A model generated the notes under the pieces. The model had not been told where the DNA came from. It searched no databases and saw nothing but the letters and a program-made list of their open reading frames with translations. From Lachnospiraceae bacterium (lineage in GTDB: Bacteria; Bacillota; Clostridia; Lachnospirales; Lachnospiraceae), in assembly GCA_030527645.1 (NCBI GenBank), contig JAUNAJ010000008.1, positions 1 through 64,000 of the forward strand: a stretch of 64,000 nt of DNA, given 5' to 3'. The translations under genes and the position numbers were made by a program. Position 1 is the first letter of the stretch, and each line of letters begins with the position of its first letter. This document shows positions 18,172 through 26,549 of the stretch, piece after piece.

Positions 18172-18251
18172 GCTCTTTTCCTCCATGGACAGATCCTATT
18201 ATAGCATGGATCTACGCAGCAATCGTTTTGAAACCAGCAGCAAAGACATGC

Positions 18252-18289
18252 AAAAAGACTGTCTGCCTTTAATAGCAGGACAGTCTTTT
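18252..18289 (-). terminator. terminator of the VTC/DUF4956/carbohydrate-binding operon
   Basis: AAAAAGACTGTC and GACAGTCTTTT pair around a 15-nt loop, with a T-run on the minus strand, 22 nt after the lipoprotein stop codon. Confidence 0.85.
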
Positions 18290-18310
18290 CCAGAGAGATT
18301 GCTCTTTTAT

Positions 18311-19708
18311 TTACATGGAACCACCGGGCTGCATGCTGCCCATGCCGCCGGTTCCTCCCATGCCTCGGTTCATGCCTCCCATGCCGCCCTGCATTCCGCC
18401 GCCCATCATACTCTGGGTCAGCGATGTGACGGTTTCGCCATTGACGATCAATGTTCCACCGGTATAGGTTCCGGTTCCGTCGTAGTCAAAGGCTGAGGTT
18501 GCTGTAATATCCAGCGTACCGCCGCTGATGATCAGATTCCCGTTGGAATCCAGTGCATCGGTATCCCCGGATCCCATGACGATGGTGTAGTCTCCTCCGG
18601 TAAGCTCCAGTGTCACTGCATAGGAAGAGGATTTCGATGCCGCGTTGATGCCGTCATCAGATGCGGATATGTCAAAGGTTCCTCCGTTCAGCTGGATATA
18701 GGTTCCTTCAATTCCCTCGGCTGCGCTGATGGTAAAGGCTCCTCCGTCAATCTGCACAACACTTACTCCGTGGATGCCGTCATCCCCGGCTGTAATTGTA
18801 AATGTTCCTCCTGCAATATATACATACCCCAGGGAATCATCGTCATTGTTTTCTGCGTGAAGTCCGTCGGTTCCCGCATTCAGAGTAAAGGTTCCATCAG
18901 CGATCCGGATGGAGTCGTTCGCCTCAAAGGCCTTGGTTCCTGCAGTGATCGTATAGGTTCCTCCCGTTACCTTCAGATCATCCTTTGTATCAACACCCAC
19001 ATCGCCGGACTGAATCGTCAGGGCTGCTGTTCCGTTCAGCACCAGATCCTCACAGGAGAAGATTGCTGCGTCAGCATTTTCCTCATCCTCTGCGAATGTA
19101 CCGGTTACAGTAAGAGAGCTGTCTGAAGAGGTAGTCACAAACACCTTATCTGCACTGACCACATAGATACAGGGTGTATCAGTGTTCGTGATGGACACAC
19201 CGTTCAGGACAAGCTGCACCTTATCTGTATCCTCAGCCTCTACATAAACAGTGGCTTCGCTGGCGGTTCCCTGAATCACATAAACGCCCGCCTCAGTGAT
19301 ATGAATGTCCTCATTGCTGCTTACCGTATAGGTAACTGCCTCGGAAAGATCTGCGGTCTGGGTCAGATCCCGCTCGCTGAAAAGATCTGTTGTGTCAAGT
19401 ACTCCGTCGGTGTTTGCAGCTACAGTAGTGACAGTTGTCTCTGCAGCCGCAGTCTCTGCACCCTCTTCCACTCCCTGGGTATCATCCGCACTTTGTGATT
19501 CTGAAGCTGCTGCCCCGGTATCATCGGTATTCTGTTCTGTCTCATTGTTCTGCACCTCTTCAGAAGCCTCAGAAACCGTCTCTGTCTCCTGTGTTTCCAC
19601 CGTCTGCTCTGCTGTGGTTCCGGAAGCACCGCATCCGGTAAGCGTGACAGATGCTGAGAACATTGCCGTCAGGATCATTGCTGTATATTTTGCTTTTTTA
19701 TTAAACAT
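18311..19708 (-). CDS. carbohydrate-binding (Cthe_2159-like) lipoprotein
   Basis: Secreted lipoprotein of 465 residues. The signal peptide has lipobox LTGC; then comes a Thr/Glu/Ala-rich spacer to about 100. A long parallel beta-helix-like domain follows with repeats such as GGTFTITAGDDGIHG and GGTFDISASDDGINA, typical of the Cthe_2159/carbohydrate-binding family. The last ~40 residues are Gly/Met-rich (MGGGMQGGMGGMNRGMGG), unusual for a lipoprotein. Third gene of a cassette after the VTC-like and DUF4956 genes, 33 bp after DUF4956. Related cassettes often include CotH-type proteins. Ligand not known. Confidence 0.82.
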   Translation of the reverse strand: MFNKKAKYTAMILTAMFSASVTLTGCGASGTTAEQTVETQETETVSEASEEVQNNETEQNTDDTGAAASESQSADDTQGVEEGAETAAAETTVTTVAANTDGVLDTTDLFSERDLTQTADLSEAVTYTVSSNEDIHITEAGVYVIQGTASEATVYVEAEDTDKVQLVLNGVSITNTDTPCIYVVSADKVFVTTSSDSSLTVTGTFAEDEENADAAIFSCEDLVLNGTAALTIQSGDVGVDTKDDLKVTGGTYTITAGTKAFEANDSIRIADGTFTLNAGTDGLHAENNDDDSLGYVYIAGGTFTITAGDDGIHGVSVVQIDGGAFTISAAEGIEGTYIQLNGGTFDISASDDGINAASKSSSYAVTLELTGGDYTIVMGSGDTDALDSNGNLIISGGTLDITATSAFDYDGTGTYTGGTLIVNGETVTSLTQSMMGGGMQGGMGGMNRGMGGTGGMGSMQPGGSM

Positions 19709-19741
19709 ACTGTACTCCCTTCTACTCGATATTCTTCTGGT

Positions 19742-20437
19742 TTACAGTTCACCCGCTGCTGTCTGCTGGTTGGAAACAGTAATCTCCAGATTACCGTTTC
19801 TGCAGCGAAGTCTGTCGATCATCTCTTTTTCCTCGGAAGCATCCTTCAATGTCACATCGTAGGTGAGGCGGAAAAGACTTCCCATATTGGTTGTTTTTAC
19901 CTGTGTCAGCTCACAGGCTGTTGTATAATCTCTGAGAATCGGCTCGAATACGTCTGTATAATCCAGATCCTCCGGAATCGTGATACGGATCGTCTTATAC
20001 AGTCTGCCGTTTCTTCCTGTTCCGAAATCCAGCTGATTATAAAGCATACTGATTCCGCCGAGGAGAAGCGCTACAAGGACAGCATAACCCAAATAGCCCA
20101 TTCCTGTCAGAAGACCGGTACCCATGGCAAGGAAAATTGCTCCGATCTCCTTTGCGGAGCCGGCCGCAGAACGGAAGCGTACCAGGCTGAAGGCACCTGC
20201 AACAGCCACTCCTGTTCCTACGTTTCCGTTGACCATCATGATCACAACACATACGATGGCGGGAAGAATGGCAATGGTAGCTACAAAGCTTCTGGTATAG
20301 CGGCTTCTGTACATATAGCAGCCTGCCAGGATCAGTCCGATGATCAGGGAAACTCCAACGCAAAGAACGAAAGATCCCGGGGCAATTACTGTGGATTCGG
20401 CTGTATCAAACAGTCCTGAAAATATGGATGTAAACAT
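19742..20437 (-). CDS. DUF4956 membrane protein
   Basis: The 231-residue protein has about four membrane segments in residues 18-145 and a conserved cytoplasmic loop (GAFSLVRFRSAAGSAKEIGAIF), then a soluble C-terminal alpha/beta domain. This is the DUF4956 family, which has no established activity but is commonly encoded beside VTC-type polyphosphate polymerase domain proteins, as here. It lies 35 bp after the VTC-like gene. A partner or translocation role for a polyphosphate-like polymer is an inference from context. Confidence 0.88.
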   Translation of the reverse strand: MFTSIFSGLFDTAESTVIAPGSFVLCVGVSLIIGLILAGCYMYRSRYTRSFVATIAILPAIVCVVIMMVNGNVGTGVAVAGAFSLVRFRSAAGSAKEIGAIFLAMGTGLLTGMGYLGYAVLVALLLGGISMLYNQLDFGTGRNGRLYKTIRITIPEDLDYTDVFEPILRDYTTACELTQVKTTNMGSLFRLTYDVTLKDASEEKEMIDRLRCRNGNLEITVSNQQTAAGEL

Positions 20438-20472
20438 AGATGTTCTCCTTTCAAAATGTCCGGTTATGTAAA

Positions 20473-21213
20473 TTACGCATACCGCAGCTTCTTCGTCGGT
20501 TCTATCACAGGCAGCCTGAAGTGATTTTTTACCATGATCTGGTAGGCTGTTCCATACTTGGAATAGGAGGTCTTATACACTCCTGCTGCAGTCAGTGCAT
20601 CACACATCCAGAGGGGAAGACCGCCTGCAGTCTTGATCTCCATCAGGCACATGTCCTCATCCAGAAGCGGATGTCCGTAGATCTCACTTCCCAGGGAAAA
20701 ATCAAAATCCCGGAAAAGTATGTTCTCGTCAAAGGTCACTCTGAAGTCTCCTCCGCTCAGTTCATAGAAGGCTTCTCTTTCATAAGTAAGAAATACCGCC
20801 GGCTGCAGACTGCCATAGTAGCTGCGGAAGTATTCAATCTCATCGCCGATCTGGGAATGCACAGGCAGAGGGCTGTTACATTCAAAGCTGAACCTTGCCT
20901 GTCTGTCACTGATGGTGAGCCGGCGCTTGTACACAACGGAATCGTATTTTTTCTTCAGCTCCACAAAGACCTTATCGCCCGGTCCCACCGGCTTGTAGCT
21001 TCTGATCCGAAGCTTTTCCTTGTATGCCGGTTTTTCCAGTGACCGGCGAATCAACCGGTAATCCGGTGTATCAAAGTAAATATTGCGGATCGTTGTGTGC
21101 CCGAAATCATCCAGCTTCATATAGGGCTTCATAGCCTGAAGGATCTGTGCTTTCTGCTGCCTGGTCATCATATATTTCATTTCATATCGCTTAAAGGTAG
21201 TCTGTATTGCCAT
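20473..21213 (-). CDS. VTC-like polyphosphate polymerase domain protein
   Basis: Tunnel-fold domain related to yeast Vtc4, which makes polyphosphate from ATP. Basic residues line the expected strands (FKRYEMKYMM at the start, RNIYFDTPDY, KEKLRIRSY, VFVELKKKYDSVVYKRR) and an acidic metal-binding strand near the end (CLMEIKT). Length 246. The start MAIQTTFKRYE has AAAAGGAG 10 nt upstream; an open 17-codon extension upstream is unlikely. No membrane segment, so it would act at the inner face, probably with the DUF4956 protein. Activity as a polymerase is inferred from the fold. Confidence 0.85.
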   Translation of the reverse strand: MAIQTTFKRYEMKYMMTRQQKAQILQAMKPYMKLDDFGHTTIRNIYFDTPDYRLIRRSLEKPAYKEKLRIRSYKPVGPGDKVFVELKKKYDSVVYKRRLTISDRQARFSFECNSPLPVHSQIGDEIEYFRSYYGSLQPAVFLTYEREAFYELSGGDFRVTFDENILFRDFDFSLGSEIYGHPLLDEDMCLMEIKTAGGLPLWMCDALTAAGVYKTSYSKYGTAYQIMVKNHFRLPVIEPTKKLRYA

Positions 21214-21245
21214 AGCGTCTATACTCCTTTTCTTTTGATGTGCAC

Positions 21246-21293
21246 AGTATATCCGCCCAACCATAGATGAACCTTAAAATTCCCGGGAATTTT
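21246..21293 (-). promoter_or_regulatory. promoter region with 18-bp perfect palindrome, VTC operon
   Basis: TATACT (minus strand, 21246-21251) is a good -10 lying 33 nt before the VTC-like start. At 17 bp the -35 is poor (AGGTTC). Immediately upstream is the perfect palindrome AAAATTCCCGGGAATTTT at 21276-21293. A weak -35 next to a palindrome is the layout of an activator or repressor site. Confidence 0.5.
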
Positions 21294-21337
21294 TTAAAAG
21301 AAATTCAGCTGGATCTCATGGCCCTTGTTTCATGCAC

Positions 21338-21380
21338 AAAAAGGATCCTGCAATCTGACCATGTCAGTGCAGGATCCTTT
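21338..21380 (-). terminator. second tandem terminator after the glycosyltransferase operon
   Basis: On the minus strand GGATCCTGCA and TGCAGGATCC form a 10-bp stem with an inner CTGACatgGTCAG stem, followed by TTTTTG. Confidence 0.8.
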
Positions 21381-21400
21381 CCTGTTTATTTCATACATGC

Positions 21401-21430
21401 AAAAAGAACGTCCGGTGGACGTTCTCTTTG
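21401..21430 (-). terminator. first tandem terminator after the glycosyltransferase operon
   Basis: On the minus strand GAACGTCC and GGACGTTC pair around a 3-nt loop and run into TTTTTG, 70 nt after the stop codon at 21500. Confidence 0.85.
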
Positions 21431-21499
21431 CTTTTCTGATATTACGAACTGTTTATGACCAGCTGCTGATTCTCATTCAAGCAGCGCTTCTTCACCGAA

Positions 21500-23968
21500 T
21501 CAGAACTCACTCTTTCTCTTCAATGAGAAATCCTGGCTGATCATGGTAAGGTTCGGGTTGTACATGGGATCTCCTGCCTGGAGATTCTCGGACCAGTACT
21601 TATTGAAGGTTGCAATCTCCTGCTGGAAACGCATGATCTTCTCGGGAGTATCCTCAAGACCTCTGGATTTAGACTCATAGTGATACAGCTCCGCATAGGG
21701 GTTGTAAACGATCAGATACCCTGCCTTGCCAAGCTTCATGCAGAAGTCAATATCATTGAAGGCAACTGCCAGCTCCTCTGTCAGACCGCCCACTTCGTCA
21801 AAGGCTTTTTTCTTCACCATCATGCAGGCTGCTGTAACTGCACTGTAGTTCTGTGCTTCAATGATCCTGTGGCAGTATCCGGTTGCGCTTCTCAGCTGCT
21901 GCACGAAGCAGTGACCTGCCACGCCGCCCCAGCCGAGAACTACACCTGCGTGCTGAATGGTGTTGTCCTCGTAGTAGAGTCTCGCTCCTACAGCACCTAC
22001 CTCATCCCGCATGCAGTATCCGAGAAGCTCCTCGAGACAGTCCGGATTGATGATCTCGGTGTCATTGTTCAGAAGCAGCAGATAGTCACCTTTTGCAAAG
22101 GAAGCGCCAAAGTTATTGATGGCTGAATAGTTAAAGCCTTCTTTCCAATACACTACACGTGCCTTTGGATTTTCTGCCTCCAGCTTCTTATAATACTCGA
22201 AGGTCTCCGGCTGGTCAGAGTTATTTTCGATAATAATGTACTCGTAGTTTCTGTAGGTGGATTTCTCCTCAATGGAGGTGATGATCCGATCCAGATCCTC
22301 TGTATGATCCTTATTGGGGATCAGAATAGAAATCAGAGGTTTTTCCTCCCACAGGAATTTTGTTCTGTACAGTCCCAGGAACTGACCGTCTGAAACCTTA
22401 GCCGGAACGCCGATCCTGTCAAAGTGCGCCTGAACAGCCCGTCGTCCTGCATCGAAGGCATAGAGCTTGCTTTCCGGATTCTCTGCAGTAGAGGCGTCGT
22501 GACATCTCCAGTGATACAGAATTTTGGCGATATGTCCGATTTTGCCTCTTCCTGCTGCCTCTGTGGCACGCAGGATAAAATCATAATCCTGTGCTCCGTC
22601 GTATTCCGGACGAAGCATTCCCACCCGATCGATGATCTTTTTTTTCACAACGCAGAGGTGACAGATGTAGTTTACAGAGGTCAGAAGATCCTGATTGAAA
22701 TCCGGTTTGAAGGCCGGCTCATAGAAGCTGTCTCCTGCCATGTTCATCTTATCCTCATCGGAATAGATCAGTTCATACTCCGGATGGGCATTGAGAAGCT
22801 TCACATTCTCATACAAGGCATGCGGGGTCAGCTCGTCATCATGATCCATGAATACGATGTATTCCCCCTGTGCCGCCTCAATGGCAGCGTTGGTATTCTC
22901 AGAGATTTTCAGCGGTTCCTCATGGGTGATCACCTTGATCCTTGCATCCTCTGCCTCCAGCTTTTTCAGCACTCCGGTAAGGGGTGAATTGCTGCCGCTT
23001 CCGTCAGAAAGCACCAGCTCCCAGTTCGGATAGGTCTGATCCTGCACGGACTGTACCATCTTCTTCAGCAGATCCTCCGGTGTTTTATACAGTGGAACCA
23101 CAATACTCATGAGCGGACTGTAGTCAAAGATCTCTCTTCTCTGCTCAGCCAGCTCTGCCTCCTTTGGCAGATGATGAGCCAGATAGGTGGGATAAGGGGC
23201 CGGAATCATCTTGCGCACCTTCACCTTCCAGATTCCCTTCCGGATAGTCTTCTCAATGCCGCTTGTACCATGGCTGCGAAGATAACGGATTCCCTTCTCA
23301 GTAAATTTACCTGCCTTGTCCGCCAGTACATCCGGTGTCCGAAGAGAGATCACCCGACCACGCATGACACTGCCTGATTTGAAGATCAATTTGAATTTTC
23401 TTACCCTGGGATCATCCAGCTCGATATAAAATCCGCATTTTGGAGAAATCTCTGTCTCCTCAAACATCTCCGCCACATCCACACGCTCCGTCCAGCGGAC
23501 TTCTGCACCAAGGCGGTTATTTTTCATATCAAAGGCTGCGATCTGCACCTCCTCCGGCCAGGCTACCCAGCCGCTTACGTAGGCTGCACCTGTGGCAGGG
23601 GAAACCTCTGTATACTCCAGATATTCCTGTGGTCTGCCCATGGCAGCTGCCAGCTTTCTGGCCGGAACTGTATGCCAGAGCTTTCTTTTCCCATTCTCAA
23701 AAGCATAAATGCTGAATTTTTTATACTCCCTTGTATTTTCCGGAAGATCCACTGTTACAGTGACTCTCTTCAGAGGGGTTCCATCCAGATCCATGGGTAT
23801 CTCAAAGGAATTCAACGATTCTCTTGTTTTTACCGATGCGCTGAGTTTCTTTGTATCCAGATAGGCTTCTACCTCTGCATTCCTTCTCCAGGTTCCCTGA
23901 ATGATATATCTTCCGGGTTTGGAAAGATCAAATCGCTCACGCTCAACTAATGCAATATCCTGTTCCAA
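21500..23968 (-). CDS. two-domain family 2 glycosyltransferase
   Basis: Cytoplasmic polysaccharide glycosyltransferase of 822 residues. The first ~280 residues are beta-rich with no catalytic motif. Two GT2 domains follow: the first (MSIVVPLYKTPEDL, metal site DHDDE, SDEDKMN) from about 285, the second (ISILIPNKDHTEDL, LLLLNNDTE, QHAGVVLGWGGVAGH) from about 550. This tandem layout is typical of rhamnan-type O-antigen polymerases. The start codon is TTG, supported by AGGAG 7 nt upstream; no in-frame ATG fits. It closes the operon begun by the methyltransferase at 28853 and is a paralog of the next gene. Confidence 0.9.
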   Translation of the reverse strand: MEQDIALVERERFDLSKPGRYIIQGTWRRNAEVEAYLDTKKLSASVKTRESLNSFEIPMDLDGTPLKRVTVTVDLPENTREYKKFSIYAFENGKRKLWHTVPARKLAAAMGRPQEYLEYTEVSPATGAAYVSGWVAWPEEVQIAAFDMKNNRLGAEVRWTERVDVAEMFEETEISPKCGFYIELDDPRVRKFKLIFKSGSVMRGRVISLRTPDVLADKAGKFTEKGIRYLRSHGTSGIEKTIRKGIWKVKVRKMIPAPYPTYLAHHLPKEAELAEQRREIFDYSPLMSIVVPLYKTPEDLLKKMVQSVQDQTYPNWELVLSDGSGSNSPLTGVLKKLEAEDARIKVITHEEPLKISENTNAAIEAAQGEYIVFMDHDDELTPHALYENVKLLNAHPEYELIYSDEDKMNMAGDSFYEPAFKPDFNQDLLTSVNYICHLCVVKKKIIDRVGMLRPEYDGAQDYDFILRATEAAGRGKIGHIAKILYHWRCHDASTAENPESKLYAFDAGRRAVQAHFDRIGVPAKVSDGQFLGLYRTKFLWEEKPLISILIPNKDHTEDLDRIITSIEEKSTYRNYEYIIIENNSDQPETFEYYKKLEAENPKARVVYWKEGFNYSAINNFGASFAKGDYLLLLNNDTEIINPDCLEELLGYCMRDEVGAVGARLYYEDNTIQHAGVVLGWGGVAGHCFVQQLRSATGYCHRIIEAQNYSAVTAACMMVKKKAFDEVGGLTEELAVAFNDIDFCMKLGKAGYLIVYNPYAELYHYESKSRGLEDTPEKIMRFQQEIATFNKYWSENLQAGDPMYNPNLTMISQDFSLKRKSEF

Positions 23969-24055
23969 TTTGCTTCTCCTATCACTGTTATTCTGAGCCT
24001 GCCTGCAGCACCGTTCGCACTGATTTCCGCATTGCTCTGAATAATTATTTATTAT

Positions 24056-26548
24056 TTATTTTCTCAGTGTACAGTTTCCATTGTCCAGAGCCATATTGAC
24101 GCTGTAATAGGGATCACCATTCTTCAGGATCTCCGGCCATTTCTCCTTAAACAGGCGTACCTCACTCTGAAAACGTTTCATCTTGGAGGATGTTTCTTCC
24201 TCCCTGCCACGGGATTTTGACTCGTAATGATACAGCTCTGCGTAGGGAGTGAATACGATCTTTTTGTCAAGACTTCTGATCTTCATGCAAAGATCCACAT
24301 CGTTGAAGGCCACCTTAAATCGTTCATCGAATCCTCCTGCTGCCTCATAGACAGCTTTCGGGATCATCATGCAGGCTGCTGTAACTGCGGAAAGATCCTG
24401 GGCACTGATCAGCCTTGCCTGATAGCCGTATTCCGCCCTTGGCGTTCCGGAGAAGATATGTCCGGCAACACCTCCCATACCGATGATCACGCCGGCATGC
24501 TGAATGGTATCGTCAGGGAAGTACAGCTTTGCACCAACGGCACCAACATCCCCCCTCTGGGCATACTGGAGCATCTGCTCCATCCAGTCCGGTGTAATAA
24601 TGGAAGTATCGTTATTCAGAAGAAGCAGCTGCTCCCCCTGACAATAGGGAACGGCGAAATTATGGATAGCAGCATAATTGAATTCATGCTTCCAGGTAAT
24701 GATCCGCACATTGTCATGTACTGCTTCCAGCTGCTTATAATAGCGGAAGGTTTCCGGATCAGTGCTGTTATTCTCCACCACGACGATCTCAAAGTTTTTG
24801 TATGTACTGGTTTCGTAAATGGATTTCAGACATTTATCCAGATCATCAATATGGTCCTTATTGGGGATGATGATAGAGATCAGCGGATTTCCCTGCAGTG
24901 CATACTCTGTTCTGTATCGTCCAAACACCTCTGTCCTGTACGCCTGCGCATCGATGCCAAGGCGGTTGTAATGCTCCTGCAGTGCCTTTCTGCCTGCCTC
25001 GAAAGCATACATTTTGCTGTCCGGATTCTCTGCAGTGGAAGCAGGATGGCTTCTCCAGTGATACAGCACCTTCGGCACATGCCTGATGACTCTTGCCTGC
25101 TCCGTGCAGCGAAGGATCAGATCGAAATCCTGCGCTCCGTCGTATTCTGAACGGAACAGCCCTGCCTGATCCAGAGTTGTCTTCCTTACCACGAAGATAT
25201 GACAGATGTAATTGCTGCTTCGGAAAAAGTCCAGATTGAACTCCGGCTTAAAATTCGGTTCAAAATAACTCTTTCCATCCATGGTCACCTTATCTTCATC
25301 GGTATAGACAATGTCCACCTTTTTCGGATCTGCGTTGATCGCCTTCACAATCTCATAGACAGCATTTCTCTCCAATACATCATCATGATCGGAGAGCATG
25401 ATAAAATCGCCGGTGGCCATTGCTATTGCCTGATTGGTGTTCCAGGAGATTCCCTTGTTTTCCTTCAGCCGCTGATACAGGACTCTGCTGTCCTTTCCGT
25501 AATGCTTCTTAATGTACTTTCCGGTATCATCCACCGTACTGCCGTCTGCAAGGCAGATCTCAATATTTTGATAGGATTGATTGACCAGGGAGTCCATCAG
25601 TTCCTTCAGATACTTCAGCGGCGTATTATAGAGCGGAATAACGATACTGATCTTCGGCTCATATTTCCACCGTTTTTTACTCTGTTTTTCAAGCAGAGAA
25701 CGACCGGGTCTGCGGGAGCGGACCCACATGGAGTAATCCGCGTAAAACGGATCCATCTTACATCGCAGATGATTGACAAACTCTCCGACACCTTTATCCC
25801 TGATCAGCTCCCGGTTTGATTCATGATCCTTCAATGCCTCTCGAAGCCTTGCAAAGGAAGAATGCTCTGCAAGGAACTTTCTCATATCAAAAACTTCTGT
25901 GGTACCAATCTGCTCATCGCCCATCTGCAGATAGAGATGTCTCGTTCTGCAATCATCCTTTTTTATAGTGAGGTTGAAGCCGCAGCGGGCATCCTCCATG
26001 GGATATTCCTCTGTACAGATTCCCTTATTCACATCCAGACGGACCACTGGTTGATTTCGGAAATGGATTTCCTTTCCGTTATCGTCCTTTACCGAAATCG
26101 CCATTCCGTCATGGCGAAACAGGTCCACCGCCCAGCCCTGGATCACTACCATCTGACCGAGAAGATCCATACGCTCCACATTATAGCGGAAGGTCTTATC
26201 TTCATATTCTTCCTTTAATGCCTTTCCGGTACTCTCATAAAGAATCTCGGATACTCCGCAGGCCTCCACTGTCAGTTTCCATCCGGGAAGGTCGAATAAA
26301 CTCGGAAGATTTTTTATCCTCACAAAAAAACCGGGCTTTTCAATGAGATTTGCACCAACCAGCACAGGGATGATATCAGGACGTTCTACGAAAGTAACCT
26401 CTGCGGGTATCTTCTCTCCTGTATTCGACACTACCTTCAGACTAAAGCCCGAATATCCGGGCATATAGATCCAGCCATAGAATAGAAACAGGACCTCATC
26501 CTCAAATACTATCTGTTTTACGTCAACACTCGACAACATATCACTCAT
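24056..26548 (-). CDS. two-domain family 2 glycosyltransferase, paralog
   Basis: The 830-residue protein has the same plan as the 21500 gene: an N-terminal beta-rich region (about 1-290), a first GT2 domain (ISIVIPLYNTPLKYL, SDHDDVL, YTDEDKV) and a second (ISIIIPNKDHIDDL, LLLLNNDTS, QHAGVIIGMGGVAGH). Long blocks such as EYDGAQDFDLILRC and ELYHYESKSRG are shared with 21500 and 55039. Probably builds alternating linkages of one backbone. It starts one base after the stop of the upstream methyltransferase gene, so translation is probably coupled. Confidence 0.9.
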   Translation of the reverse strand: MSDMLSSVDVKQIVFEDEVLFLFYGWIYMPGYSGFSLKVVSNTGEKIPAEVTFVERPDIIPVLVGANLIEKPGFFVRIKNLPSLFDLPGWKLTVEACGVSEILYESTGKALKEEYEDKTFRYNVERMDLLGQMVVIQGWAVDLFRHDGMAISVKDDNGKEIHFRNQPVVRLDVNKGICTEEYPMEDARCGFNLTIKKDDCRTRHLYLQMGDEQIGTTEVFDMRKFLAEHSSFARLREALKDHESNRELIRDKGVGEFVNHLRCKMDPFYADYSMWVRSRRPGRSLLEKQSKKRWKYEPKISIVIPLYNTPLKYLKELMDSLVNQSYQNIEICLADGSTVDDTGKYIKKHYGKDSRVLYQRLKENKGISWNTNQAIAMATGDFIMLSDHDDVLERNAVYEIVKAINADPKKVDIVYTDEDKVTMDGKSYFEPNFKPEFNLDFFRSSNYICHIFVVRKTTLDQAGLFRSEYDGAQDFDLILRCTEQARVIRHVPKVLYHWRSHPASTAENPDSKMYAFEAGRKALQEHYNRLGIDAQAYRTEVFGRYRTEYALQGNPLISIIIPNKDHIDDLDKCLKSIYETSTYKNFEIVVVENNSTDPETFRYYKQLEAVHDNVRIITWKHEFNYAAIHNFAVPYCQGEQLLLLNNDTSIITPDWMEQMLQYAQRGDVGAVGAKLYFPDDTIQHAGVIIGMGGVAGHIFSGTPRAEYGYQARLISAQDLSAVTAACMMIPKAVYEAAGGFDERFKVAFNDVDLCMKIRSLDKKIVFTPYAELYHYESKSRGREEETSSKMKRFQSEVRLFKEKWPEILKNGDPYYSVNMALDNGNCTLRK

Positions 26549-26549
26549 A

